The notes: generated by a model from the sequence alone, not told the origin. Counted from the stretch's first letter, positions 7,140-15,799 are shown. The stretch is DNA of 34,014 nucleotides from Lachnospiraceae bacterium (GCA_017526985.1 JAFXQR010000209.1:1-34014); one strand, 5' to 3'. Made by a program: numbers and translations.

Positions 7140-8459
7140 TTATGGCTGGTATTCCTGGATCAGTCGTACGATGATGTCGTGCAGGGATTCTACGGTATAG
7201 TTGCCGATGATTGGCTCTAAGTGTGATTCGTCCACGCCGGAATCATCCGTTAAGAAAACATATTCGGAATTGGTCATGATTGCCAGTGCACGCCCAAACA
7301 ATTCGGTGTCTCGTTCTGCGTTGGAGGATACAACCGGGATCACATGGATGCCCTGGGCGGCTGCGGCGCGTACGGCTGCGTCAATCTGCTTTTCGGTGCC
7401 ATCGTGAGGCGGTGCATCAAAGATCAGGAAAGCTACTTTACGATAGCCGTCTTTCCAGTCCGCTTGTACCATGGTCTCGTAAAGAATATCTGCAACCGCT
7501 TCCGGCATATCACCGCCACCAGCTGCGCTTTCTGCATCAAACTGCTGCTGTACGGTCTGTACATTGCCGGTAAAAGGATTGCACTTTGTTACATAGGCAT
7601 CGCCCTGGTCACGATAGAAGTTTGCGGAAAAAAGCATCTGCTTGCCGCCTACCTGATTTACGATATCGGTAAAGTCATCTTTCAGGTACTCCAATTCATC
7701 GCCCATAGAACCGGTGGTATCCAGAATAAACATTACCTGCAGGCCGGTGTCTTTCTGTACGCTTGCCTGGCTGACTACGGTCACTTCATCCGCATATGCC
7801 AGATCCTGTCCGCCGGTAGATATGGTGGCCGGAGTCACACCATCTTCATAGAATAGCCATGCTTTACCGTCTTCATCCGTGATCGTCTCCCAGAGAACGG
7901 ATCCTTGTACATCCTGCAGGGTAACGCTTTCGCCTGCTAACGGCTGCTGGTTATTGTCCGTTACCGTCACCGATACTGCATTGGTCGGATTCAGACCATA
8001 GGACGGAAAGCTGATCTTCTGATTCTGTACCAGATCCAGGAAGAAATCCCAGTTGTCCAGATCACTGTATTCCGCTGCGGTCAGGATGCCGCTTTGGGAC
8101 GGCTGCTGGCTCGGGCGACCGCCGGGCTGTGTACCGCCACCGGAAGTCATGCGCTCAGCAGATGCGGAAGCGGCATACATAGGCGCTTCGGCATCACTGT
8201 CATAGGCGACAACGGATGCAGAGGTACAGGTATCTGCGATATAAGATTCCCCCTCAATGGAATATGCTTCGGCCTTGTTCATAACGGCCGCATCATCTCC
8301 GGTTGCCGCTGATGCTGCGCCTTCGGTGCTGTCGGCAGATTCTACGCAGGTCGTAGTAGTGAGAGTATCTGCGGTCGCTGCGGCGTTATTTTCGTTGTTT
8401 CCGCATCCGGAAAATAATACCATCCCCATCATACATAAAGCAAAAAATCGTTTCTTCAT
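7140..8459 (-). CDS. Lipoprotein with von Willebrand factor A domain
   Basis: The 439-residue protein opens with MKKRFFALCMMGMVLFSGC; Cys19 is the likely lipidated residue. Residues 25-125 are a Thr/Ala/Ser-rich, probably disordered spacer. Residues 160-205 look like an Ig/carboxypeptidase-regulatory beta domain (VSVTVTDNNQQPLAGESV). A VWA domain fills about 240-435, with the metal-site motif DTTGSMG at 247-253, GGGDMP near 314 and DAPPHDG at 348-354. It is therefore a surface-anchored, metal-dependent binding protein; the ligand is unknown. GGGAGG precedes the ATG. It has its own promoter and is divergent from another lipoprotein gene. Confidence 0.9.
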   Translation of the reverse strand: MKKRFFALCMMGMVLFSGCGNNENNAAATADTLTTTTCVESADSTEGAASAATGDDAAVMNKAEAYSIEGESYIADTCTSASVVAYDSDAEAPMYAASASAERMTSGGGTQPGGRPSQQPSQSGILTAAEYSDLDNWDFFLDLVQNQKISFPSYGLNPTNAVSVTVTDNNQQPLAGESVTLQDVQGSVLWETITDEDGKAWLFYEDGVTPATISTGGQDLAYADEVTVVSQASVQKDTGLQVMFILDTTGSMGDELEYLKDDFTDIVNQVGGKQMLFSANFYRDQGDAYVTKCNPFTGNVQTVQQQFDAESAAGGGDMPEAVADILYETMVQADWKDGYRKVAFLIFDAPPHDGTEKQIDAAVRAAAAQGIHVIPVVSSNAERDTELFGRALAIMTNSEYVFLTDDSGVDESHLEPIIGNYTVESLHDIIVRLIQEYQP

Positions 8460-8549
8460 AATCGTTCCTCCCTTGTTTTCAACTTTTTCTGTTTTTCACA
8501 TGCCATGTCGGATCTGTTTCTGACTTTTTCATATTTAGGGTACGGATGC

Positions 8550-8578
8550 AGGATAGTTGTTTTATGGATTTTTTGCAA
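8550..8578 (-). promoter_or_regulatory. Promoter of the VWA lipoprotein gene
   Basis: On the minus strand TTGCAA (8573-8578) and TATCCT (8550-8555) are separated by 17 bases. It lies about 90 bases upstream of the start codon. The -10 is only moderate. Confidence 0.55.
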
Positions 8579-8630
8579 ATATTTCAAAAAAATCTGAATC
8601 AGAGCTATTTTACATTCTATACTATGTAAA

Positions 8631-8659
8631 TTGCGGCAGGCGGGCTTTTGTGATAACAT
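8631..8659 (+). promoter_or_regulatory. Promoter of the acidic lipoprotein gene
   Basis: TTGCGG (8631-8636) and TAACAT (8654-8659) are 17 bases apart, and TGA just before the -10 gives an extended -10. It is about 40 bases upstream of ATG 8700 and divergent from the VWA promoter. Confidence 0.55.
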
Positions 8660-8699
8660 AGTTTTGATGAAAATATTTGACCTACAAGGAGCAGACATC

Positions 8700-10346
8700 A
8701 TGAAAAAGAAAACGATCGAACATCTCCTGCGCATCGCGGTATGCACCAGTCTGTTGCTTCCGGTTACCGGCTGCGGCGAGGAAGCATCCGGGCGCGGCAG
8801 TATTGCAGACAGCACCCGGAAAGAAGAGGATAATACGAAAGAAAACGAGCCAACACCGACGGAAGAAGCAATTCCCACGGAACCCATGGTAGATGGTGAC
8901 GGCACGATCCAGCAGGCACCGGAGGAGTTTGATCTCTATACCGAACTGTCCGAATGGAGCTTTTATTTTTCCAGTGGCGCAGGCGGCTGGGGAACGGAAC
9001 TGTTCTTTGATACAGACGGCAGTTTTCATGGAGATTTCCATGACAGCGAAATGGGATCGACCGGTCCCGGGTACGAATACGGAACCGTCTATGTATGTAA
9101 CTTCACGGGAAAATGTGACCGTTATGAAGAGATCGAGGATGGTATTTACCGACTGCATATCGCTGATCTGGTCTATGAGCCGGAAGGCAAGGAAGAGATC
9201 GAGGATGAGATCCGCTACATCTACAGCACACCCTACGGACTGGAAAATACGGAGGAGCTGATCGTCTATCTTCCCGGGGTACCGTTAGCGCAGATCGAAG
9301 ATGGCTATATGGACTGGATCGGACATACGCATTTCAATCAGTATGTGGGGACCAATTTTGACTGGTACGAAGACTATCCGGAGAAACTTCCTTTTGCAGG
9401 CATCTATAATCCGGCGGACGATGGCTATGGCTTTTCCGGATCACCGGACTGTGATCATAACAAGATGTGTCTGCAGAATATGGCCAAGCTCCCCGGCGTA
9501 CACAATGTAGAGCTGACTATCTATGATGACGGCACCTATTATTGTGAGGACCGTGATGATCTCGGCTATATCGCGATCAAGAATGTCTGCATTCCTCTGG
9601 ATGATACTTATCCGAAAGAGTATGATGATCTGGAAGGTCTTGTCACCAAATGTATTGAGGCCATCCCGGGAGAAGATACACCGGAGAGTTTGTATGCGCC
9701 GGATGATGATTATATGGATTTCTCCTTAAGTTATATCAGCGGTACACCGATCCGTTATGCTTTCTGGCACACAGGCAGCAATGAAGATGAACGCTGGTGC
9801 GGCGCAGTCTTCCATTTTGATTATTACTTTGATGCAGATGGCAATACATCCAATGGCTATGCGCAGATCTATATGTTCAGCGTAGATTCCGACGGTGAGA
9901 TCGTGAGCAACGAATTTATGGATGAATATCTGCATTCCCTGGCGTACATCGGATCTTTTGAAGGGCTGTCTTCGGAATCTTCCGAGAGTGCGGATCACTG
10001 GGTAGCTGTGGAAGTAAAAGGCGGCGACGGAAAAGGTGGTATCCTGGCCGATGAAGTGGTCTGGATCAACGGTGATGACATTGATACCCTGAAAGAATAC
10101 GGTATCGATCCGGATGATGTGTGCAACGATTACGCCATCGGCGGCGCAGACGGAGATTTTCAGAGCTATGCGCTAAGCCCGGACTGCCCGATCTATTTCC
10201 GTTTCACCGACAATATCTTTGAGCGCTATCAGAGCTATGATCAGTTCTGTGAAACGATGGAGGATTACGGTTATGAGAGATTGTTCTATCTGTTACTGGA
10301 TGCAGATGATAAGGTAGTGGCAATGTACGAACCTTACACTCCGTAA
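8700..10346 (+). CDS. Large acidic lipoprotein of unknown function
   Basis: The protein has 548 residues and a clear lipoprotein signal ending LLLPVTGC, with Cys25 lipidated. A Glu/Thr/Pro-rich spacer follows, then a long acidic region very rich in Asp, Glu, Tyr and Trp, with no motif I can assign. Two segments (about 75-215 and 320-540) look like separate beta-rich domains. The start at 8700 is chosen because AAGGAGC lies 7 bases before it; the longer frame from 8631 overlaps the promoter. A terminator follows. It is divergent from the VWA lipoprotein, so both may be surface proteins of one envelope function, which is inference. Confidence 0.85.
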   Translation: MKKKTIEHLLRIAVCTSLLLPVTGCGEEASGRGSIADSTRKEEDNTKENEPTPTEEAIPTEPMVDGDGTIQQAPEEFDLYTELSEWSFYFSSGAGGWGTELFFDTDGSFHGDFHDSEMGSTGPGYEYGTVYVCNFTGKCDRYEEIEDGIYRLHIADLVYEPEGKEEIEDEIRYIYSTPYGLENTEELIVYLPGVPLAQIEDGYMDWIGHTHFNQYVGTNFDWYEDYPEKLPFAGIYNPADDGYGFSGSPDCDHNKMCLQNMAKLPGVHNVELTIYDDGTYYCEDRDDLGYIAIKNVCIPLDDTYPKEYDDLEGLVTKCIEAIPGEDTPESLYAPDDDYMDFSLSYISGTPIRYAFWHTGSNEDERWCGAVFHFDYYFDADGNTSNGYAQIYMFSVDSDGEIVSNEFMDEYLHSLAYIGSFEGLSSESSESADHWVAVEVKGGDGKGGILADEVVWINGDDIDTLKEYGIDPDDVCNDYAIGGADGDFQSYALSPDCPIYFRFTDNIFERYQSYDQFCETMEDYGYERLFYLLLDADDKVVAMYEPYTP

Positions 10347-10373
10347 TGAAGAAGAAAAAATAGGAAAGCAAAT

Positions 10374-10404
10374 ATCCCGCTATTCGGAAGATAGCGGGAT
10401 TTTT
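10374..10404. terminator. Bidirectional terminator after the acidic lipoprotein
   Basis: A perfect ten-pair stem (ATCCCGCTAT with ATAGCGGGAT) and a seven-base loop are followed by TTTT. It lies between two converging genes and can also serve the minus-strand SDR gene. Confidence 0.9.
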
Positions 10405-10429
10405 ATGTGTAGATTTTACTTTTACAGTA

Positions 10430-11206
10430 TTACATGCAGGTATATCCGCCGTCTACCGGAAGGATCACGCCTGTCACATAGGAAGATGCCTGTGAGGACA
10501 GGAAGATCGCGGTGGTATCCAGCTCGCCTTCCTTACCGTAGCGCTCCAGCGGGATCATGGTCTTTGCGTTCTGCTGGAAGAAATCGCTGTCCAGAGTTTC
10601 CTGGGTAAGCGGTGTATAGAAATACCCCGGGCAGATGGAATTTACGGTGATACCGTATTTGCCCCACTCTGCAGCCAGCGCTCTGGTCAGATTGACCACA
10701 CCGCCCTTTGCTGCGTGATACGGCGCGGATCCGGCGATCTTGTTACCTACCATACCATACATAGATGCGATATTGATCACACGACCGTATTTTGCCGGGA
10801 TCATTGCCTTCTTCGCCACGGCACGCGCCATTTTGAAGGTACCGGTTAAGTCGATATTGATCTCGTTATAGAACATTTCATCCGGAACATCCTCTGCCGG
10901 GGTCACACCACCGGTGCCTGCGTTGTTGATCAGGATATCGATGCGTCCGAATTCTGCCATCACCTGATCGATTGCTGCCTCAACGCGTTCTGTGTCGGTG
11001 ATGTCGCAAGGGATACCGATTGCCTTCACGCCATACTCCTTGGAAATATCGGCAGCTACAGCGTCGATCAGCTCCTTGCGTCTGGCCAGTGCGACGATAT
11101 TTGCTCCCTGGCTGGCTAATGCTTTGGCCATCTGTACCCCCAGGCCCGTAGAGCAGCCGGTCACGATCGCAACCTGTCCTGACAGATCAAAATAGTTCTT
11201 GCTCAT
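10430..11206 (-). CDS. Short-chain dehydrogenase/reductase, gluconate 5-dehydrogenase-like
   Basis: The 258-residue protein is a classical SDR, an NAD(P)-dependent oxidoreductase in the cytoplasm. It has TGCSTGLG at 16-23 for the cofactor, NNAG at 94-97, the catalytic Ser148 (NIASMYG), Tyr163 and Lys167 (YHAAK), and the C-terminal PVDGGYT. The overall pattern resembles gluconate 5-dehydrogenase or KduD-type sugar-acid enzymes, but the substrate cannot be fixed from sequence. The start at 11206 is chosen because GAGGAGGCAAGAA precedes it; the open frame runs 15 codons further without a site. A promoter and a cre-like palindrome lie just upstream, which fits catabolite or sugar-acid control. 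It is monocistronic. Confidence 0.92.
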   Translation of the reverse strand: MSKNYFDLSGQVAIVTGCSTGLGVQMAKALASQGANIVALARRKELIDAVAADISKEYGVKAIGIPCDITDTERVEAAIDQVMAEFGRIDILINNAGTGGVTPAEDVPDEMFYNEINIDLTGTFKMARAVAKKAMIPAKYGRVINIASMYGMVGNKIAGSAPYHAAKGGVVNLTRALAAEWGKYGITVNSICPGYFYTPLTQETLDSDFFQQNAKTMIPLERYGKEGELDTTAIFLSSQASSYVTGVILPVDGGYTCM

Positions 11207-11257
11207 TTCTTGCCTCCTCGAAAGATATTTATTTTGGTATAACTTCCCCAACTACAG

Positions 11258-11286
11258 ATTATATAAGATACGGCAAGGAATGTGAA
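11258..11286 (-). promoter_or_regulatory. Promoter of the SDR gene
   Basis: On the minus strand TTCACA (11281-11286) and a perfect TATAAT (11258-11263) are 17 bases apart. A palindromic operator lies 4 bases upstream of the -35. Confidence 0.75.
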
Positions 11287-11290
11287 GAGA

Positions 11291-11304
11291 GGTAAGCGCT
11301 TACA
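11291..11304 (-). promoter_or_regulatory. cre-like / LacI-family operator palindrome
   Basis: The perfect palindrome GTAAGCGCTTAC (11292-11303), read on the minus strand as TGTAAGCGCTTACC, fits the catabolite-responsive-element consensus bound by CcpA and is also a common LacI-family operator. It lies directly upstream of the SDR promoter -35, a position used for activation or for repression by bending. Which regulator binds is not known. Confidence 0.65.
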
Positions 11305-11519
11305 ATCGGAAAGATTTTATCTCATCAATTTTACTATAAATACGATCGATTTTTCGTTATCTTTTTTTATTTTTTTGACTCTAATTTGGGATACCGTCAT
11401 TTGCTGATTTGGATAATATTGTCTCTCCCCCCGCGGGGAGAGTGGATTGATTAGATCATCGTGCTGCTTTCAGTGTGTATCATCCTCTTACCACGCGGGA
11501 TTTGATTATAATTCTCTTA
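11305..11519. other. Intergenic A+T-rich stretch with one G+C-rich hairpin
   Basis: No gene is supported. The only clear structure is a perfect eight-pair stem, CTCTCCCC with GGGGAGAG, at 11423-11442 with the loop CCGC. It has no T-tract on either side, so it is not an ordinary terminator. The surroundings are T-rich. Confidence 0.5.
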
Positions 11520-11548
11520 TTGACAAACTTCTTTAATTTTGATACGAT
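11520..11548 (+). promoter_or_regulatory. Promoter of the Rpn-type gene
   Basis: TTGACA (11520-11525) and TACGAT (11543-11548) are separated by 17 bases. The -35 is perfect. It implies an untranslated leader of about 180 bases. Confidence 0.65.
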
Positions 11549-11577
11549 CACATTCGTCAAAAAGATGTGAACATCCT

Positions 11578-11602
11578 GCACTGTGAGATTCCGAGGCAGT
11601 GC
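11578..11602 (+). other. Hairpin in the long leader of the Rpn-type gene
   Basis: GCACTG (11578-11583) pairs with CAGTGC (11597-11602) around a 13-base loop, near the start of the leader. No T-tract follows, so it is not a terminator. It may stabilise or regulate the mRNA, but this is unproven. Confidence 0.4.
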
Positions 11603-11735
11603 ATCGTGAGTGGCAGAGTCGCCGCATTTTCACTGACACATTTCATAAACATTTTTTACGAAGTGATCTGTTGAATCTTTATGTCTCATTTCCTGTATGC
11701 CGGCATTTTGTTTCGCAGATCAGGAAAGGAGCATT

Positions 11736-12713
11736 ATGCCAAACAAACAACAAACCATTTTATCAGGAACAGGAATTTATCAGAATGCCACCGGCCCCAT
11801 GCGGTACCGATTGACAAACGATTATCTGTTTAAACAATTGTTGCAGAGGAATCAGCATGTTCTGAAAGCATTGATCTGTTCACTGCTGCATTTTTCACCG
11901 GATCAGGTTGCGGATGCGATCGTAACGAATCCGATCATTGTCGGGGAGCAGATCACGGATAAAACGATCATCCTGGATGTGAATGTGGTTTTCAATAGCG
12001 GAAGCCGCATTAATATTGAAATGCAGGTGGTAAATGAGAGAAACTGGACGGAACGGTCTACCTTATATGCCTGCAGAAACTTTGCGGATCTTAATGAGGG
12101 AGAAAAATATAAAAACATCAAGCCGGTATACCAGGTAGGATTTTTAGATTTTACTCTGTTCCCGGATCGGCCGGATTTTTATTCTACCTATAAGCTGATG
12201 GATATCAAAACGCAGCGTATCTTTACAGAAAAACTGTCGATCCGGATCATTGATCTGACCAAAATCAACCTTGCGACAGAAGAAGATAAACGGTATAATA
12301 TCGACAGATGGGCAAGGCTGTTTAAGGCGCAGACATGGGAGGAAATCAGGATGCTTGCTGCACAGGATGCCATAATGGAAGATGCTGCAACAACTTTATA
12401 TCAGTTGTCGGAAGATGAGCGTATCCGTATGGAATGCTGGGCGCGGGAAGACCGTTTGAAGCGAGAGCAGGCCAGGGAAGAGATCATCGAAGAACAACAG
12501 CAGGCGCTTGCCGAAAAAGATCAAGAGTTGGCAGTAAAAGATCAGGAGCTGCAGAGCAAAGATCAAGAGCTGCAGAGCAAAGATCAAGAGCTGCAGAGCA
12601 AAGATCAAGAGTTGCAGAGCAAAGATCAAGAGTTGCAGAAAAAGGATCTTGCTTTGGCAGAAAAAGATAAGATCATTGCTGCACTTCAGGCACAATTGGG
12701 GATACCAAAATAA
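11736..12713 (+). CDS. Rpn / PD-(D/E)XK nuclease-family transposase-like protein
   Basis: The 325-residue protein has the features of the Rpn / PD-(D/E)XK transposase family. These are MRYRLTNDYLFKQLLQ near residue 22, a core ILDVNVVF and INIEMQV (D, then E-x-Q), YACRNFADLNEGEKYKNIKPV, and the aromatic segment around YSTYKLMD. Members are DNA endonucleases linked to recombination-promoting activity, usually without terminal repeats. The C-terminus is unusual: from about residue 261 it is an array of seven heptads of the type KDQELQS, predicted as a continuous coiled coil that could oligomerise the protein. AAAGGAGC lies 5 bases before ATG 11736; the frame extends further upstream without a site. 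No terminal repeats are seen, so mobility is not claimed. Confidence 0.88.
   Translation: MPNKQQTILSGTGIYQNATGPMRYRLTNDYLFKQLLQRNQHVLKALICSLLHFSPDQVADAIVTNPIIVGEQITDKTIILDVNVVFNSGSRINIEMQVVNERNWTERSTLYACRNFADLNEGEKYKNIKPVYQVGFLDFTLFPDRPDFYSTYKLMDIKTQRIFTEKLSIRIIDLTKINLATEEDKRYNIDRWARLFKAQTWEEIRMLAAQDAIMEDAATTLYQLSEDERIRMECWAREDRLKREQAREEIIEEQQQALAEKDQELAVKDQELQSKDQELQSKDQELQSKDQELQSKDQELQKKDLALAEKDKIIAALQAQLGIPK
12516..12662 (+). repeat. Seven tandem 21-bp repeats encoding KDQELQS heptads
   Basis: The 21-base unit, AAA GAT CAA GAG CTG CAG AGC in codons, occurs seven times head to tail with no gaps. The central copies are nearly identical in DNA, differing mostly at CAA/CAG and CTG/TTG. The first and last copies are diverged. 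Such identity at the DNA level points to recent expansion by slippage, and copy number is likely to vary between strains. Confidence 0.92.
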
Positions 12714-12724
12714 AGTATTTTGTT

Positions 12725-13540
12725 TCAAAGTGAAAATTTATGGAATACTTCATTGCTGCGGGAAGGCGTCATTTCGAGATGCTTCCGCAGCAGTTTTGCT
12801 TTCAGTTCCGGCTGCGCGTCAGCCAGATCAGTCAGAACCTCAATCGGGAGATCTTTATGCAATTCCAGTGAAAAATACAGATCCGAATAGATGTCTTTGT
12901 GAGGCGTATCCGTAAGCATGATCCCGAAGGCGGCAGCAGGGTTGTGAGTATGCAGCCATTCGGTGCAGATGCGCTTTTGCTCCGGGGCGAGGATGTGAGC
13001 GCGATCTTCTGCGAGCAAGCGTTCATAGATCAGGGCGCATTTCAGGATCTGGCGACGGTGACGGAAGGCGGCAGCAGCATCTTCGGTGAGATAGTCTTCC
13101 TCGCCGCCGGCCAAAAAGGGAACGAAGTCGTTGCAGTCATCGGAGGCCAGAAAGCTTTCGATTCGGGTATCCAAAAACTTCAGAAAAGCGGTTTCGTCTT
13201 TGGCATACGCGATCAGCGCATCCGTATCCTTCGGATAGCATTTCCGTGCAAGTGCCAGCAGGACGGGATTGGTGCTGTTTGGAGCTGTGGTGATCTCACC
13301 ATCCCGGCAGCAGTATAAGCAGATCCGATCCAGTTTTTCGCAGTTCTGAAAGGCTTTTTCGGAAACATGTGCGATCGTTGCAGGCAGCCACAGTTCGCGT
13401 AGATAGGAACAGTTAGCAAAAGCCCAGTCTTCAATGGATTCGGCATCTGCAGCCAGCAACACTTTTGTGAGGGTGCGGTCTCCCATATATTCTTTTTTAC
13501 GGATCACAGTTCCGGGAATTTCCTGATAATCGGAAGTCAT
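12725..13540 (-). CDS. Leucine-rich-repeat (BspA-like) protein
   Basis: The 271-residue protein starts with two or three LRR_5-type repeats, for example ESIEDWAFANCSYLRELWLP and HVSEKAFQNCEKLDRICLY (residues 30-75). The rest (about 85-271) is alpha-helical and Glu/Ala/Leu-rich with no family I recognise. There is no signal peptide, so it is probably cytoplasmic. It starts 12 bases after the stop of glgX and its GAGGTG site overlaps the end of glgX, so the two share an mRNA. A functional link to glycogen metabolism is not evident from the sequence. Confidence 0.8.
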   Translation of the reverse strand: MTSDYQEIPGTVIRKKEYMGDRTLTKVLLAADAESIEDWAFANCSYLRELWLPATIAHVSEKAFQNCEKLDRICLYCCRDGEITTAPNSTNPVLLALARKCYPKDTDALIAYAKDETAFLKFLDTRIESFLASDDCNDFVPFLAGGEEDYLTEDAAAAFRHRRQILKCALIYERLLAEDRAHILAPEQKRICTEWLHTHNPAAAFGIMLTDTPHKDIYSDLYFSLELHKDLPIEVLTDLADAQPELKAKLLRKHLEMTPSRSNEVFHKFSL

Positions 13541-13552
13541 ATGTTTAACACC

Positions 13553-15646
13553 TCAACCAATCCCCACCAGTATCATCAACGATCTGGGCTGCAGGGTGAT
13601 CCTTTCTTTGGTGTTTAGTAGTACTTCCTTTCCCGGTTCATAGGAGCGCGCGGCATAAGTATCGGCGGCAATGTGCCATTCCATCCCGGCAGGGATGATG
13701 GGCAGCCGGTACTCGTGTGTCTCCCAATGTGCATTCACAGCGATGTAGAGAAAGGCATCCGCATCCGTATGGAATTTGACATGATCCTCTGCGTAGAGAT
13801 AAGCAAAACATAAGTTGTGCGCATTGCGATCCAGCTCCCAGGGAGTGAGTCCGTGGAAGGACAGCTCCGGATAGCCGGTGCCGTTGTAGCAGTCGTCATA
13901 GCGGTCGATCCGCAGCACCGGGTGCGCCTTGCGGAAAGCGATCATATTTTTGGTGAAGCGAAACAGACTGCTATACTGCTGCAGGCGGTCCCAGTCCAGC
14001 CAGGAAATCTCGTTGTCCTGACAGTAGGCATTGTTGTTGCCGTACTGTGTGTTTGCAAATTCATCACCGGACAGGAGCATAGGTACGCCGCGGCTGGTGA
14101 GCAGCAGGGCGGTGGCATTCATCATCTGGCGCAGGCGCAGCTTAAGGATCTCCGGGTCTGCGGTCTCGCCTTCCGCACCGCAGTTCCAGCTGGCATTATC
14201 ATCCGAGCCGTCGCGGTTGTCTTCACCGTTTGCCTCGTTGTGTTTCGTGTTGTAGGAGACCAGATCATGCAGGGTGAAGCCGTCGTGGCAGGTGATGAAA
14301 TTGACGGAGGCCTCAGGTGTGCGTTCGTCGTAGAGGTCTTCCGACCCGCTGATGCGCAGATACAGTTCCGGCGCGCATTCGGCACCGCCTTTTAAGAAAC
14401 GGCGTACGCAGTCACGGTATTTTCCGTTCCATTCTGACCAGCGGCTGCACTCGGAAAAATCTCCGACCTGGTATAAACCGCCGGCATCCCAGGCCTCGGC
14501 GATCAGCTTGGTGCGGCCAAGCACTGCGTCATGGGCAAGACTCTCCAGAAGCGGCGCATCCGACATGGGAGCGCCTGACTCGTCACGGCATAAGATGCTG
14601 GCCAGATCGAAGCGGAAGCCGTCGATGTGATAAGAGGCCACCCAGTAGCGCAGACAATCCAGGATCACGCTGCGCACCACGGCATTGTTGCAGTTCATGG
14701 TGTTGCCGCAGCCGCTGAAATTATAATAGTACCCTTCCGGTGTGAGCAGATAGTAGGTGCGGTTGTCGATGCCGCGATAAGAAATGTAAGGCCCGTTTTC
14801 GTTACCTTCCGCTGTGTGATTGAAGACCACATCCAGGATAACTTCGATACCGGCCTTGTGCAGCGCGCGTATGGTGTGTTTCAGTTCATCGGCTTCCATA
14901 CCGAAGGGAGCTGATGCGGCGTAGCCTGCTTTGGGCGCAAAGAAATCCACGGTGGAATAGCCCCAGTAGTTATAGAGCGGCTGTCCGTTCACTTCCCGGT
15001 AGTTTTCAAATTCATCGAATTCAAAGACCGGCATCAGTTCCACGCAGTTCACCCCCAGCTTTTTCAGATAGGGGATCTTTTCGATGATACCGGCAAAGGT
15101 GCCTTTGTATTTCACACCGCTGGAAGGATGTTTGGTAAAGGAGCGCACATGCATCTCGTAGATGATCAGATCCTTCTGCGGCAGCTCTAAGGGCTTGTCG
15201 CCCTCCCAGGCATAGTCCTCGCGGATGATCTGCCCGCGGTGCTGAAAGTTGTTGTTCCAATCCGGTTCTCTGCCCCATACACTGCGTCCGGAAACGGATT
15301 TTGCATACGGATCCAGCAGGACTTTTTTCTTGTCAAACCATAGCCCGTGTTCCGGATCGTAAGGACCGTCAAAACGATAGCCATACTCCACCGTCTCGGT
15401 ATCCAGGCCAAAGACCATCATGGTATATACAGCTCCCACACGGAAGCTTTCCGGAAAAGGGATCTCCACGAAGGGCTTTTCCATTCCATGGTGGTAGAGC
15501 AGCAGAGTGCAGCCGGTGGCTTCTTTGGAAAAAATGCTGAAATTGACACCACCGTCAGTCAGGGTGGCACCGAAGGGAAATACACGCCCCACACGGTATT
15601 GCAGATGTTTGATGGTATTGGTCGGGAACGAATCGATTAAACGCAT
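13553..15646 (-). CDS. glgX: Glycogen debranching enzyme GlgX (GH13 isoamylase type)
   Basis: The 697-residue protein hydrolyses alpha-1,6 branch points of glycogen or limit dextrins in the cytoplasm. It has an N-terminal CBM48-like domain (GVNFSIFSKEATGCTLLLYH), then the GH13 barrel. The conserved regions are DVVFNHTAEGNENG, DGFRFDLAS with the nucleophile Asp near 347, LIAEAWDAGGLY with the acid/base Glu near 384, and CHDGFTLHDLVSYNTKHN with the third Asp near 453. A GH13-type C-terminal beta domain ends it. The size fits GlgX. The start at 15646 is chosen because GGAGGATCCGTT precedes it; the frame continues 21 codons further with no site. It heads a two-gene minus-strand unit. Confidence 0.95.
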   Translation of the reverse strand: MRLIDSFPTNTIKHLQYRVGRVFPFGATLTDGGVNFSIFSKEATGCTLLLYHHGMEKPFVEIPFPESFRVGAVYTMMVFGLDTETVEYGYRFDGPYDPEHGLWFDKKKVLLDPYAKSVSGRSVWGREPDWNNNFQHRGQIIREDYAWEGDKPLELPQKDLIIYEMHVRSFTKHPSSGVKYKGTFAGIIEKIPYLKKLGVNCVELMPVFEFDEFENYREVNGQPLYNYWGYSTVDFFAPKAGYAASAPFGMEADELKHTIRALHKAGIEVILDVVFNHTAEGNENGPYISYRGIDNRTYYLLTPEGYYYNFSGCGNTMNCNNAVVRSVILDCLRYWVASYHIDGFRFDLASILCRDESGAPMSDAPLLESLAHDAVLGRTKLIAEAWDAGGLYQVGDFSECSRWSEWNGKYRDCVRRFLKGGAECAPELYLRISGSEDLYDERTPEASVNFITCHDGFTLHDLVSYNTKHNEANGEDNRDGSDDNASWNCGAEGETADPEILKLRLRQMMNATALLLTSRGVPMLLSGDEFANTQYGNNNAYCQDNEISWLDWDRLQQYSSLFRFTKNMIAFRKAHPVLRIDRYDDCYNGTGYPELSFHGLTPWELDRNAHNLCFAYLYAEDHVKFHTDADAFLYIAVNAHWETHEYRLPIIPAGMEWHIAADTYAARSYEPGKEVLLNTKERITLQPRSLMILVGIG

Positions 15647-15727
15647 AACGGATCCTCCTGGAGAGTTCACGGTTACTGATAGTATATACCAGATGCGAGT
15701 ATATGCCAATGGGGGAGTTAGAATTGC

Positions 15728-15756
15728 TTAACATGAATCATTTGCTGTGGTATACT
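15728..15756 (+). promoter_or_regulatory. Promoter of the PHP-domain gene
   Basis: TTAACA (15728-15733) and TATACT (15751-15756) are 17 bases apart, with TGG making an extended -10. It lies 43 bases upstream of ATG 15800 and is divergent from glgX. Confidence 0.65.
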
Positions 15757-15799
15757 TCTAGTCGGATAAATACTTTAGATAGGAAAAAGGGGCGTAATA

